31,690 nucleotides of DNA from Chloroflexota bacterium (GTDB lineage: Bacteria > Chloroflexota > Chloroflexia > QHBQ01 > JADMIH01). Of the stretch, positions 7,925 through 15,978 are shown piece by piece (positions within the stretch are counted from its first letter, which is position 1; each line of letters starts with the position of its first letter). The stretch spans positions 1 through 31,690 of the forward strand of contig JADMIH010000025.1 of assembly GCA_015478675.1 (NCBI GenBank), written 5' to 3'. A program made the position numbers and the translations under genes. A model generated the notes under the pieces. It worked only from the letters and a program-made list of their open reading frames with translations, was not told the origin of the DNA and made no database searches.

Positions 7925-8061
7925 TAGCCTTAGTATACTGCCCCTTGCTCCCCTTGTCAATAGCTTGTCGCCGGAGTTTTGCACATCCATTCCTCTACTG
8001 GAAGGTCTGCCGGCGTCACGCTAAAGTCCGGCTCCTTTTACTTTTTGCGGAACGGCCTGGC

Positions 8062-11016
8062 TCAGGAAAGATTGGCTGTGAGCGTGGGCTGGCAGGCGTC
8101 TGAGGTGAGGTGGTCTACCAGGTCGTGAAATAGCGCAGTTGCGACGGGATCCTGGTGCAGGTTCTCTTCGAGCGCGAAGGTGGTCATGATCACACGGCCC
8201 TTGCCATAGCGGAACTGCACTGTGTGCACAGCCGGGTGGCGCACCCACCCCGACACCATGCCCGAAAGGAAGTCTTCCTGCACTGCTCGGTCTTCTACGG
8301 GCAGCCCCAGGATTGTGCGCTGGGGCATTACGTGTATGAAAGGCATGCTGAGTGGGTTAGGGGCTTTTAGCCTGCGGTGAAGCTGCGGTCGCAGCCAACT
8401 GAAGCTGGTGATCCAGTTGCCCCCGTAAGCAGCGCCCCTACCCTGTACCCAGAAGAATGGACTGGTGCCCTGGCTCAGGAATAAGAGGTCGCCCCCGCCG
8501 CGCACCCATTGTAGCAGATCGGCGTTCGGGTAGTTGGTTACTGCCAACCCTGTCTGCGGTGTGATATGGCGCGCCGCCTGGTAACCCAGCATGCTGATAG
8601 TGCTCACCAGATCGAGGCCCACTCTGCCCTCGGCTGCCGAGCCGCGCGGCGCCGCCTCCTCTATCACCGGCGCATCGCTCTGCGGCGCAGCCTCCAGGTC
8701 CACTGTTGGGTTCGGCCCACCTGTTGGAGTGGCGCGCACTCGGTTGTGCCGCGTGATTACCGCCACCTCTCCCTTGTAGCTGTGCTGACGCGCGCTTGCG
8801 GGCATCACCAGCACGTCCAGGGTGTTGCGCGCCAATCTCTTTCCCTTGTTGTCGAGGGCGAGCTTTACCTGCACCATTTGCGGGCCTTCAACTTTAGGCA
8901 AGGGCCACGCCTGTAGCTCCAGCGCCTCTACCTCAGCTCGCTGTAGAGGAGGCACAGCACAGTGTCCGCCCAGCTCTGTCCCTTCAATAGACCAGGCTAG
9001 CTGCGCGCCCCGCCACTCTGCCCTGCTGAAGTGTGCAAGATGTGGTCGTACATGCAGGCGCTGGTCATCCCAGTATGAGTAACGCTCACTTTGTGAGCAG
9101 ATCATGTCGGGGGCATTGATAGATGAGAAAATGTCGAAGTAAGCTTTGGGGTTGCGCTCGAAGTCCAGGAGGCCGTTGCTTTCCCAGTAGGCGTCCGCTA
9201 ACTCCGTTATGACGTAGCCCATAATAGCAGGTTGCCTTCTCAGTGCTTCGATTTCAAACTTCAGTGCGGCGAACTGATGCCACTGTGTGGCTGTAGCAAA
9301 TTGCTCGTAACTGCCCCAAATCTTATCAAGCCCCAGCTTATGAAATCGTTCCTCCACGCCGCTCGGCCAGCCCGCCTCCCCCTCCCAGGGCGACCACCAG
9401 GGGCCAACATTGAACCAGTGCGGCTCGCCCTCCCTCTCCTTGCCCAAAGCTCGAAGCGAAGGCAGACCCCAGTTGCCGAACTCTGACAACACAAGGGGTT
9501 CGCGCCCGGTGCGCTGCGAGTCGCCGTGACTGGAATAGGTCCATAGCGGCCTCAAATCGAACTGCTCTATCGTCTGCGTGAAGCTCCTCGCCCCATCAGG
9601 TATATTGGCATAAATGTGGAAGTCGTCCAGGTCGCTTTTCACGTGAACATTCGGCCCCCACGGCTGCGGGCAAGCCGAGTTGTCAACCACCAGCCGCGTG
9701 GGATCAAGCTCTTTGCATAGTTCGTACATCCCCACCAGCCACGCCCGATCAGACGCTTGCAGGGCGAGCGCGGGCCCCCAGTCTTCGTTTACTATCGTCC
9801 AGATGATCAGCGAAGGGTGATTATAATCACGATATATCATCTCTCTCAGGGTTTGCTCAACTCGCGCCTTGATACCGTCAGTCAACTCTAATTGCTCGGC
9901 GTGCAGGGTGCCTTTGGGGTAGAAGGTGCGCCACGAGGGGATTTCGGCCCACACTAGCAGCCCCATCTCATCAGCCAGCTCAAGGTATAGAGGATCGGGG
10001 GGCTTGATGTGGCAGCGTAGATTATTGAAGCCGAGTTCTTTGGCCTTTCTGAACTCCTCGCGCAGGTACGTCTCTGATGGAACTGTATAAATGGTGTCAG
10101 GGTAAAGGTCCTGGTCGAGGGCGGAGAGGAGATAGATAGGTTCGCCGTTGAGCAGTATGCGCCCCTCGCTTGTTGAGATTTCGCGGAAACCGAAGCGGGC
10201 GCTTAGCTCGTCTTTGCCCTGAGGCGTTTCCAGGAGAGCAGTGGCTGTGTACAGGTAGGGGTCATCTAAAGCCCAGAGCCTTGCTTCGCCCACCTCTATA
10301 TCCATCTCGTAGAGGTTCTGTTCCGGGACCACAGGAAACGCCCCTCCCCACTCAGTGCCGTCGGGAGAGGCAACTGTGGCACGGATTGTGCCGTTTGGGG
10401 TAGATAATTGCCTGCTCTCCGCCAGGTGAAGAACAATATGGGCTATGCCGTTGTGAATATCAGGAGTAACCTTGAGATGCTCTATGTAGGCAAGAGGCAC
10501 GGCAGTAAGGCTTACGCCTTGCCAGATACCACCCACATTAACATACCACTCCTGCTTGCCGTGAGGTATGTTGTTAGCGTCGAAAGGCGGCTCGTCAGAG
10601 TTTGTAGAGGGAGGGTATGAGGGCCATCTTGGTATGATGATACTCGCTTGGGCAGAATCATATACCCGAACGGCGATCTCGTTGCGGCCAGGCTGCACGT
10701 AAGAGCGAATCGGCATGCTGAAAGCTGTATAGCCACCTTCATGCTCTCCGGCCAGACGCCCATTGACGAATACCTGACACCAGTAATCAACAGCGCCGAA
10801 GCTCAGTATAAGCTCTCCCGACAGCCACTCATCCTCTAAATCTACATACCGGCGGTACCAGGCATAGCCGCTGTAGGCCCGCATATCGGGGAGGGCGGCC
10901 TGCCAGGGCATAGGCACCGGAATCTCTACTTCGGGGAAGAGTGAAGCGACTGACAGAGATCCTTCGGGATCAATCTGGAATTGCCACAGGCCGTTGAGTG
11001 AGCGATGTTGCCGCAT
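8062..11016 (-). CDS. Glycoside hydrolase family 2 (beta-galactosidase/glucuronidase-like)
   Basis: A 984-residue GH2 enzyme hydrolysing beta-linked glycosides by retention. In order: jelly-roll sugar-binding domain (about 1-165, beginning RSLNGLWQF), Ig-like domain (about 165-275), TIM barrel (about 275-590), then further beta domains. The barrel has the acid/base Glu411 in NHPSLIIWTIVNED and the nucleophile Glu512 in LVLSEFGNWG, a spacing close to that of E. coli UidA (413/504). After about residue 775 comes an extra C-terminal part with the pattern NADLLQWVRGGGDLLFLS, like a class I amidotransferase-like (Rossmann-type) accessory domain, which may only be structural. There is no signal peptide, so it is probably cytoplasmic. 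It is divergent from the ArsR-type regulator and the sugar ABC operon, implying co-control. The ribosome binding site AAAGG is about 10 bases before the ATG. Exact substrate is unknown; galactosides fit the galK in the locus. Confidence 0.92.
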   Translation of the reverse strand: MRQHRSLNGLWQFQIDPEGSLSVASLFPEVEIPVPMPWQAALPDMRAYSGYAWYRRYVDLEDEWLSGELILSFGAVDYWCQVFVNGRLAGEHEGGYTAFSMPIRSYVQPGRNEIAVRVYDSAQASIIIPRWPSYPPSTNSDEPPFDANNIPHGKQEWYVNVGGIWQGVSLTAVPLAYIEHLKVTPDIHNGIAHIVLHLAESRQLSTPNGTIRATVASPDGTEWGGAFPVVPEQNLYEMDIEVGEARLWALDDPYLYTATALLETPQGKDELSARFGFREISTSEGRILLNGEPIYLLSALDQDLYPDTIYTVPSETYLREEFRKAKELGFNNLRCHIKPPDPLYLELADEMGLLVWAEIPSWRTFYPKGTLHAEQLELTDGIKARVEQTLREMIYRDYNHPSLIIWTIVNEDWGPALALQASDRAWLVGMYELCKELDPTRLVVDNSACPQPWGPNVHVKSDLDDFHIYANIPDGARSFTQTIEQFDLRPLWTYSSHGDSQRTGREPLVLSEFGNWGLPSLRALGKEREGEPHWFNVGPWWSPWEGEAGWPSGVEERFHKLGLDKIWGSYEQFATATQWHQFAALKFEIEALRRQPAIMGYVITELADAYWESNGLLDFERNPKAYFDIFSSINAPDMICSQSERYSYWDDQRLHVRPHLAHFSRAEWRGAQLAWSIEGTELGGHCAVPPLQRAEVEALELQAWPLPKVEGPQMVQVKLALDNKGKRLARNTLDVLVMPASARQHSYKGEVAVITRHNRVRATPTGGPNPTVDLEAAPQSDAPVIEEAAPRGSAAEGRVGLDLVSTISMLGYQAARHITPQTGLAVTNYPNADLLQWVRGGGDLLFLSQGTSPFFWVQGRGAAYGGNWITSFSWLRPQLHRRLKAPNPLSMPFIHVMPQRTILGLPVEDRAVQEDFLSGMVSGWVRHPAVHTVQFRYGKGRVIMTTFALEENLHQDPVATALFHDLVDHLTSDACQPTLTANLS

Positions 11017-11227
11017 TTGATTCGCCTTTCGGGTGCTAGAGGCCCGTCTTTAGCCAGTCTTCGCAGGAGGCAACAGCCTTCAGCTATCATTGACCATTGA
11101 CAGCCTACAATTGCTGGCTTATAATCTACCTGCTTTCTCTCATAATTTCCGGTAGCAATTCATATTTTGTTGCTTCAAAGAAAGTTTGTCAAGGTCTTCT
11201 CAGCGAGTCGGAGAAGGGGAATGTGCG
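11017..11227. promoter_or_regulatory. Divergent control region of the sugar-utilisation locus
   Basis: This 211-base gap separates the GH2 gene (minus) from the ArsR-type regulator (plus). It contains a consensus sigma-70 promoter for the plus strand at 11097-11125, listed separately, and a tandem ATTGACC/ATTGACA (11089-11102). I could not find a convincing -35/-10 pair for the GH2 direction, although TTGACA also occurs on the minus strand near 11193. Confidence 0.5.
11097..11125 (+). promoter_or_regulatory. Consensus sigma-70 promoter TTGACA-17-TATAAT for the ArsR-type regulator
   Basis: TTGACA at 11097-11102 and TATAAT at 11120-11125 are exact matches to both consensus hexamers with the optimal 17-base spacer. 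Transcription would start near 11132, leaving a leader of about 95 bases before the ATG at 11228. Confidence 0.8.
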
Positions 11228-12187
11228 ATGTTGCACGGCAAAACACTTCATCTGGAAGCAGGAGCTCCTGACGATAAGGTAGTTACTGCGCTGAAAGCGC
11301 TGGCTTCGCTGCCGCGCTTACGGATCATGCAGTACCTCTCCGAAGGCGAGCGTTCGGTGAACGAAGTGGCGCATGCTCTCAACATGGCTCCCTCTACTGC
11401 CGCCGCGCAAATCAAGCTCCTGGAGGACGCCAACTTCCTGCACACTGACCTCCAGCCTGCCAGCCACGGTTTACAGAAAGTCTGCACCCGCAGCTACGAC
11501 AGCCTGGTCATTGAACTCCCCTGCTTCCCCTCTGTTGTTGACAGCTCTGTTGAGGTCGCCATGCCTATCGGCGCTTATACAGGCTTCGACGTGACACCCA
11601 CCTGTGGCATTGCCTGCGAGACCTCCGTGATCGGCTATTTTGATGATCCACTCAGCTTTTATGAGCCTGAACGGGTCCACGCTGGGCTTATATGGTTCCA
11701 CAGCGGCTACGTCGAGTATAGCTTCCCAAACAGGTTGCCCCCTAGCGCCAGGCTGACGGGCCTTGTGGTGAGCATGGAGATCTGCTCGGAAGCGCCACTG
11801 CACAACAACGACTGGCCTTCTGACATTACCCTCTGGATCAACGGCCAGGAGGTAGGCACCTGGACCTCGCCAGCCGACTTCGGGCGGCAGCGGGGCCAGC
11901 TTACGCCTCCCTGGTGGGATAGCAGCGACTCGCAATACGGGCTGCTCAAGCGATGGATGGTAAAGAGCGAAGGCTCTTTCATAGATGGGCACAGGCTTTC
12001 TCAAATAGTGATTCGTGACCTTGCTATTGAAGAGCAGCGAGTAATTATAGTGCGCCTTGGGGTAAAAGCTGATGCGCTCCACGTGGGTGGTATGAACCTC
12101 TTTGGCAAGTCGTTCGGCAACTACCCTCAGGACCTGGTTCTCCGCCTTGAATATACCCCTGGCCTGCGCCCTGAGAAGAGGACGTAA
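11228..12187 (+). CDS. ArsR-type winged-helix transcriptional regulator with C-terminal ligand domain
   Basis: A 319-residue regulator. Residues about 17-80 are an ArsR-like winged helix (ALASLPRLRIMQYLSEGERSVN begins it, then NEVAHALNMAPSTAAAQIKLLE as recognition helix). The C-terminal 200 residues are rich in beta strands and Trp and end in GGMNLFGKSFGNYPQDLVLRLEY, a pattern I associate with sugar-locus regulators in Firmicutes and Chloroflexota; it presumably senses a saccharide. The region from 46 lacks the CxC metal site expected of a metal sensor. The ATG at 11228 is preferred over upstream TTG 11186 because GAAGGGG precedes it. It is divergent from GH2 and directly upstream of the ABC transporter genes, so it likely controls both sides, as activator or repressor. 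Confidence 0.82.
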   Translation: MLHGKTLHLEAGAPDDKVVTALKALASLPRLRIMQYLSEGERSVNEVAHALNMAPSTAAAQIKLLEDANFLHTDLQPASHGLQKVCTRSYDSLVIELPCFPSVVDSSVEVAMPIGAYTGFDVTPTCGIACETSVIGYFDDPLSFYEPERVHAGLIWFHSGYVEYSFPNRLPPSARLTGLVVSMEICSEAPLHNNDWPSDITLWINGQEVGTWTSPADFGRQRGQLTPPWWDSSDSQYGLLKRWMVKSEGSFIDGHRLSQIVIRDLAIEEQRVIIVRLGVKADALHVGGMNLFGKSFGNYPQDLVLRLEYTPGLRPEKRT

Positions 12188-12201
12188 TTAGCGCCCCGGC
12201 T

Positions 12202-12224
12202 GAGAGCCTGAAGAGCTGGCTCTC
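12202..12224 (+). terminator. Hairpin after the regulator gene
   Basis: GAGAGCC (12202-12208) and GGCTCTC (12218-12224) pair perfectly over a 9-base loop, 15 bases after the regulator stop. No T-run follows, so it is a partial terminator or processing site at best. Confidence 0.4.
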
Positions 12225-12279
12225 CGGTCGAACGAAAGGAGGTGAGCAGAATCGTAGCTCAATTAGCAAACACTGCAAA

Positions 12280-12294
12280 TTATCTCTGAGATAA
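12280..12294. promoter_or_regulatory. Candidate operator palindrome before the solute-binding protein gene
   Basis: TTATCTCTGAGATAA is a 15-base perfect inverted repeat with 7-base arms, 30 bases before the start codon of the binding protein gene. Its place and size suit a winged-helix dimer such as the neighbouring ArsR-type regulator. I did not find a second exact copy in the GH2/regulator gap, so the assignment is a guess. Confidence 0.4.
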
Positions 12295-12324
12295 ATGGAA
12301 GGTATCAAAGGAGGAACATTCCAA

Positions 12325-13911
12325 ATGTTGTACAAACTCAAAAGAACAGCAGGCATCGTTATGCTGATGAGCATGCTTATACCGTCGCTGGCGGCCTGCG
12401 GCAATAGCGCCACACCCACCACAAGCACAGGTGGCACAACCGCCGAAACCCCCACTACAGGCGGCGGCGTGATGACAGGCACGATCTCTACAGGTGAAAT
12501 GAGCACAGCAACCACCGGCACAGGTGTAATGACAGGCACCGCCACCAGCGGTGAGATGATGGGAACTGCCACTACTAACGCCTCCGGTGGCATGACCCCA
12601 ACCATGTCGGGTGTAATGACAGGCACCTCCACATCAGGTGTAATGACAGGCACCACAACTACCGGCGGCGCTACAGGCGGCTTTACTTCGGGCGGCCCAA
12701 TTACTCTGCCCGGTAACTGTGCCAATACCTCAATCAGCTATTGGACCCCGCTGAGCGGCCCCGACGGCCAGGCCATGACCGCCTTGACTGACAGCTTCAA
12801 CAAAGAGAACCCTAACGTCAAGGTGAATATAACCACCGGCTCGTTCACCGATTACAACACCCAGCTTGGCACTGCGGCCGCCTCGAATACGTTACCTGAC
12901 ATCGCTATAATCAACGAGGACCAGGTTGCTACGCAGGCGTTCCGCAACGTAATTCGTCCTATCCCCGACGCCGCGATGAGCGGGATCGGTGTGACAGCTG
13001 CTGACTACCCGGCGGTAGCCTGGGGCGCAGGCACTGTGGCAGGCAAGCAGTACGCTATCCCTTTGAGCTTTGTGGCGATGACTATGTACTACAATGAAGA
13101 TATGCTCAAGGCGGCAGGGATCAGCGCTCCGCCCACCGACAAGGCCAGCTTCGAGGCAGCCGCCAAGGCGATGACCGCCAACGGCAAGAATGGCTTCCTC
13201 CTCACCACCGGCTTCCCTGTGCAGCAGATCTTCCAAACGTTACTCCACCAGTACGGCGGCACAGAGTTCAACTCTGACGGCTCTAAGGCTACCTGGAACA
13301 GCGACGCGGGCGTGCAGGCCCTTACATGGATGCAACAGGCGTCCGCCAACTACGGCCAGAAGAACCTGGAAGTAGATGCCGACCTCAACGCCTTCAAAGC
13401 CGGCACAGTTGGTATGATCTGGAACGGCATCTGGCAGCTATCCAGCGTCACGGGTTCTGCGGTCTCCTTCACAGGCAAGGCAGCCCCGGTGCCGCAGATC
13501 GGCACTCAGCCCGCAGTGTGGGCAGGCGGCCCGCTCCTGACCTTCACCTACACCAAGAACCCTGATGCGTGCAAGGATACCGTTGGCGCAATGTTTTACA
13601 AATACCTGATCGATCACTCGGTTGATTGGGCAAAGGGCGGCAACATCCCGGCCAACAACAAGGCACGCGCAAGCGCCGCTTTCCAGGCTCTACCGCAGGC
13701 CAACATTGGCCCGTCTGTTGCTAATCCCGTCTTCCCGCCCGCTATTCCTGGTATCGGTGATGCTTTCGCCCCCCTGGGTACCCAGGTCGGCGCGGTTATC
13801 GCAGGCACCCAGACCGACATCAAGAAGGCCCTCGATACTGCGGCGGATCAGGCTAACACCATCCTGACCCAGAACAAGACGAACTACGGTAGTGCACCCA
13901 AACAACCGTAG
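12325..13911 (+). CDS. Sugar ABC transporter solute-binding lipoprotein
   Basis: A 528-residue extracellular binding protein (SBP_bac_1 type) for a CUT1-type sugar importer. The N-terminus is a lipoprotein signal peptide with lipobox SLAAC, acylated Cys at 25. Then comes a long Thr/Gly/Ser/Met-rich linker (about 26-130) with four near-identical GVMTGT units. The binding domain follows (about 132-528), beginning ISYWTPLSGPDGQAMTALTD, with the usual NVKVNITTG, PDIAIIN and MTMYYNEDML segments. The ATG at 12325 has an excellent AAAGGAGG (12308-12315) 9 bases upstream. It is the first gene of the transporter operon, ahead of two permeases, from which it is separated by a perfect palindrome. It would bind the oligosaccharide released at the surface. 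The exposed linker may be glycosylated or span the thick wall. Confidence 0.92.
   Translation: MLYKLKRTAGIVMLMSMLIPSLAACGNSATPTTSTGGTTAETPTTGGGVMTGTISTGEMSTATTGTGVMTGTATSGEMMGTATTNASGGMTPTMSGVMTGTSTSGVMTGTTTTGGATGGFTSGGPITLPGNCANTSISYWTPLSGPDGQAMTALTDSFNKENPNVKVNITTGSFTDYNTQLGTAAASNTLPDIAIINEDQVATQAFRNVIRPIPDAAMSGIGVTAADYPAVAWGAGTVAGKQYAIPLSFVAMTMYYNEDMLKAAGISAPPTDKASFEAAAKAMTANGKNGFLLTTGFPVQQIFQTLLHQYGGTEFNSDGSKATWNSDAGVQALTWMQQASANYGQKNLEVDADLNAFKAGTVGMIWNGIWQLSSVTGSAVSFTGKAAPVPQIGTQPAVWAGGPLLTFTYTKNPDACKDTVGAMFYKYLIDHSVDWAKGGNIPANNKARASAAFQALPQANIGPSVANPVFPPAIPGIGDAFAPLGTQVGAVIAGTQTDIKKALDTAADQANTILTQNKTNYGSAPKQP
12466..12654 (+). repeat. Four near-identical 18-base units encoding GVMTGT in the lipoprotein linker
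   Basis: The unit GGTGTAATGACAGGCACC occurs at 12523-12540, 12610-12627 and 12637-12654, and a variant with three changes at 12466-12483. They encode the GVMTGT units of the Thr-rich linker. The identity at DNA level, including synonymous sites, points to recent duplication or slippage. Confidence 0.8.
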
Positions 13912-13924
13912 GTAATTGTGAATT

Positions 13925-13962
13925 ACGAATTACGAATGGGATGCATCCCATTCGTAATTCGT
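13925..13962. repeat. 38-base perfect palindrome between binding protein and permease genes
   Basis: The arm CGAATTACGAATGGGATG (13926-13943) is followed at once by its exact reverse complement (13944-13961), with one more A-T pair outside. In RNA this makes a very stable hairpin 13 bases after the binding protein stop and 23 bases before the permease start. A tandem GAATTAC precedes the arm. It could cap and protect the binding protein mRNA, giving more of it than of the permeases, as REP hairpins do between malE and malF. Confidence 0.85.
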
Positions 13963-13985
13963 TCTTGTCAGAAAGGTGGCTGTAT

Positions 13986-14939
13986 ATGGCAATCAGGACT
14001 GCGGAGACAACTCTTGAAGCCGCGCGGACCACAACTGTCAGGCGCAAGTTTAGCTGGACACCATATCTCTTTATCTTGCCTCATCTGATCTTTTTCGCCG
14101 GGTTCATACTGTGGCCTTTCATCAACGGCATCTTGATCAGCTTGCAGCAGTATGATTACCTGCGGCCTCAACAGAACAAATTCATAGGGCTGCAAAACTA
14201 CATTGACCTCTTTGTGCCCGGTACATTGATCTTTAGCGAGTTTTGGGACTCGCTAAAGAACACCGCTATTTTCGTGGTGATAAGCGTACCGGCGCTTGTA
14301 ATCATCCCGCTGCTGCTGGCGGTGTTGCTCAACGTGAAAATACCCGGGCGCAATATATTCAGGGCAATCTACTTCGCGCCCTGGGTGCTTTCAGTGTCGG
14401 TGGTCGGCTTGCTCTGGTGGTGGATCTTTCAAAGCTCAGGCGGCCTGATCAACTATTACCTGAAAGACCTGGGGATGATCACGCCGCGCTGGCTCTCCAG
14501 CTTGCCATGGGCCTGGATCGCGATACTGATCGCCACCGTCTGGTGGACTATCGGCTTCAATATGATCATTTTGCTGGCGGCCTTGCAGGACATACCTGAC
14601 CAGCTTTACGAGGCAGCCTCCCTGGATGGCGCATCACCCTGGCAGACCTTCTCACGCGTAACCCTGCCCATGCTGCGCCCGGTGCTCCTCTTCGTGGTGA
14701 CAATCACCATTATTGCCTCATTCAACCTCTTCGGCCAGCCTTTCCTGATGACAGGTGGCGGCCCGCCACAGCCCGATGGCACTAACGCCACCACGCCTGT
14801 TATGTACCGCATATACATCCAGGGTTTCGTTCGCCCTTTGCAGGGGAGTGCCGCGGCCATGTCCTTCGTCGTGGCGATGATCATGGTCGTTGTTTCATAT
14901 CTTAACTTCAAGATTTTCCGCCAGCGCGAAAACGGTTGA
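13986..14939 (+). CDS. Sugar ABC transporter permease (MalF/UgpA type)
   Basis: A 317-residue inner-membrane permease of the CUT1 family with about six helices; the first is FILPHLIFFAGFILWPF at about 34-50. The cytoplasmic EAA loop that docks the ATPase reads YEAASLDGASPWQTFSRVTLP (about residues 212-232). The start at ATG 13986 has AAAGGTGG just upstream; the open frame extends to 13941. It pairs with the next gene to make a heterodimeric channel and takes substrate from the upstream lipoprotein. No ATP-binding subunit is encoded in this window, so the ATPase must be a shared one elsewhere. Confidence 0.93.
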   Translation: MAIRTAETTLEAARTTTVRRKFSWTPYLFILPHLIFFAGFILWPFINGILISLQQYDYLRPQQNKFIGLQNYIDLFVPGTLIFSEFWDSLKNTAIFVVISVPALVIIPLLLAVLLNVKIPGRNIFRAIYFAPWVLSVSVVGLLWWWIFQSSGGLINYYLKDLGMITPRWLSSLPWAWIAILIATVWWTIGFNMIILLAALQDIPDQLYEAASLDGASPWQTFSRVTLPMLRPVLLFVVTITIIASFNLFGQPFLMTGGGPPQPDGTNATTPVMYRIYIQGFVRPLQGSAAAMSFVVAMIMVVVSYLNFKIFRQRENG

Positions 14940-15043
14940 CTTTATCTCGCACGGCGGCTCGCGCAGCAGCGCGGGGCAGTACGCGCAAGCGGCATAGCAA
15001 CAAGCAACACAGTTACAGCTTTTGTTTAGAAAGGAGCAACTCT

Positions 15044-15937
15044 ATGGCCGTAACTACAGCCAGACCGAATACCGGGACGAAAGCTCCTGACCCCAACGAG
15101 GGCAGAATGCTACGTAAGATAGTGAGGCTCCTCCCGGCGTACCTGCTGATGGTGCTGATAGCTGCGCTGGTTGTCCTGCCCCTCCTCTGGATGTTATCCA
15201 CTTCCCTCAAGCCCAAATCGCAATGGTTCACTCAGGATATTGAGTGGATACCGCGCACTTTCACACTCGACAACTACCAGAGGTTGTTCAGTAACCCCGC
15301 TACCCCAATCGGCAACTGGTTCTTCAACAGCGTCTTTATCGCCCTTGTGAGCACTGCGGCGGTGCTTGCTATCGACTCGCTTGCCGCCTACGCCTACGCA
15401 CGGATGGAGTTCCCTGGGCGCAAGCTCCTATTTGGCCTGATGTTGCTCACCCTCTTCCTCCCCGGCATGATGTTTCTGGTGCCCAACTTCCTGACAATAG
15501 CCAGCCTCCACCTGCTGAATAACTGGGCAGGAGTGGTTTTGCCCGGGCTTGCCGGCGTCTTCGGCGTATTCTTCTTACGGCAATTCTTTGAAGGCATACC
15601 CAGGGAGCTAGAGGAGGCAGCCTCAATTGATGGGGCCAACAGGTTCCAGATTTTCTACATGGTGGTACTTCCTCTTGCCAAGCCCGCTCTGGCGACGCTG
15701 GGGATCCTCACCTTCCTGGGCAGTTGGAACGATTTCCTATGGCCGCTATTGGTACTGCGCGATCCGAAGCTACAAACGCTGCCGCCGGGCTTGCGCACAC
15801 TGCAAGGTGCATACAGCTCCGAATACGGCCTGATGCTTGCAGGGGCGGTTATCGTGGCTGTGCCGGTGCTGCTAATCTACATAGCCCTGCAACGCTATAT
15901 AGTGCAGAGCGTAGCCGCTACTGGACTAAAGGGCTAG
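15044..15937 (+). CDS. Sugar ABC transporter permease (MalG/UgpE type)
   Basis: A 297-residue partner permease of the CUT1 family. The N-terminal cytoplasmic stretch of about 30 residues leads into helix one (AYLLMVLIAALVVLPLLWML), the periplasmic-type loop after it has the family pattern STSLKP...W, and the EAA loop reads LEEAASIDGANRFQIFYMVV (about 194-213). The ATG at 15044 has AAAGGAG upstream; the frame is open earlier to 14936, but that extension is Arg-rich and lacks a start with a binding site. A 104-base gap separates it from the first permease. Confidence 0.93.
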   Translation: MAVTTARPNTGTKAPDPNEGRMLRKIVRLLPAYLLMVLIAALVVLPLLWMLSTSLKPKSQWFTQDIEWIPRTFTLDNYQRLFSNPATPIGNWFFNSVFIALVSTAAVLAIDSLAAYAYARMEFPGRKLLFGLMLLTLFLPGMMFLVPNFLTIASLHLLNNWAGVVLPGLAGVFGVFFLRQFFEGIPRELEEAASIDGANRFQIFYMVVLPLAKPALATLGILTFLGSWNDFLWPLLVLRDPKLQTLPPGLRTLQGAYSSEYGLMLAGAVIVAVPVLLIYIALQRYIVQSVAATGLKG

Positions 15938-15978
15938 GCGTGAGGCCCGGCCTCTATCACAACATCAAGGATAAGATC

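Noticed and set aside
11471..12082. A 203-codon minus-strand frame inside the ArsR-type regulator gene
   Set aside because: It lies wholly antisense to a well-supported gene and its translation shows no family motif.
12045..12725. A 226-codon minus-strand open frame rich in Val and Pro
   Set aside because: It is the antisense of the Thr-rich repeat linker and the regulator's 3' end; its low-complexity composition follows from that and it has no recognisable domain or ribosome binding site.
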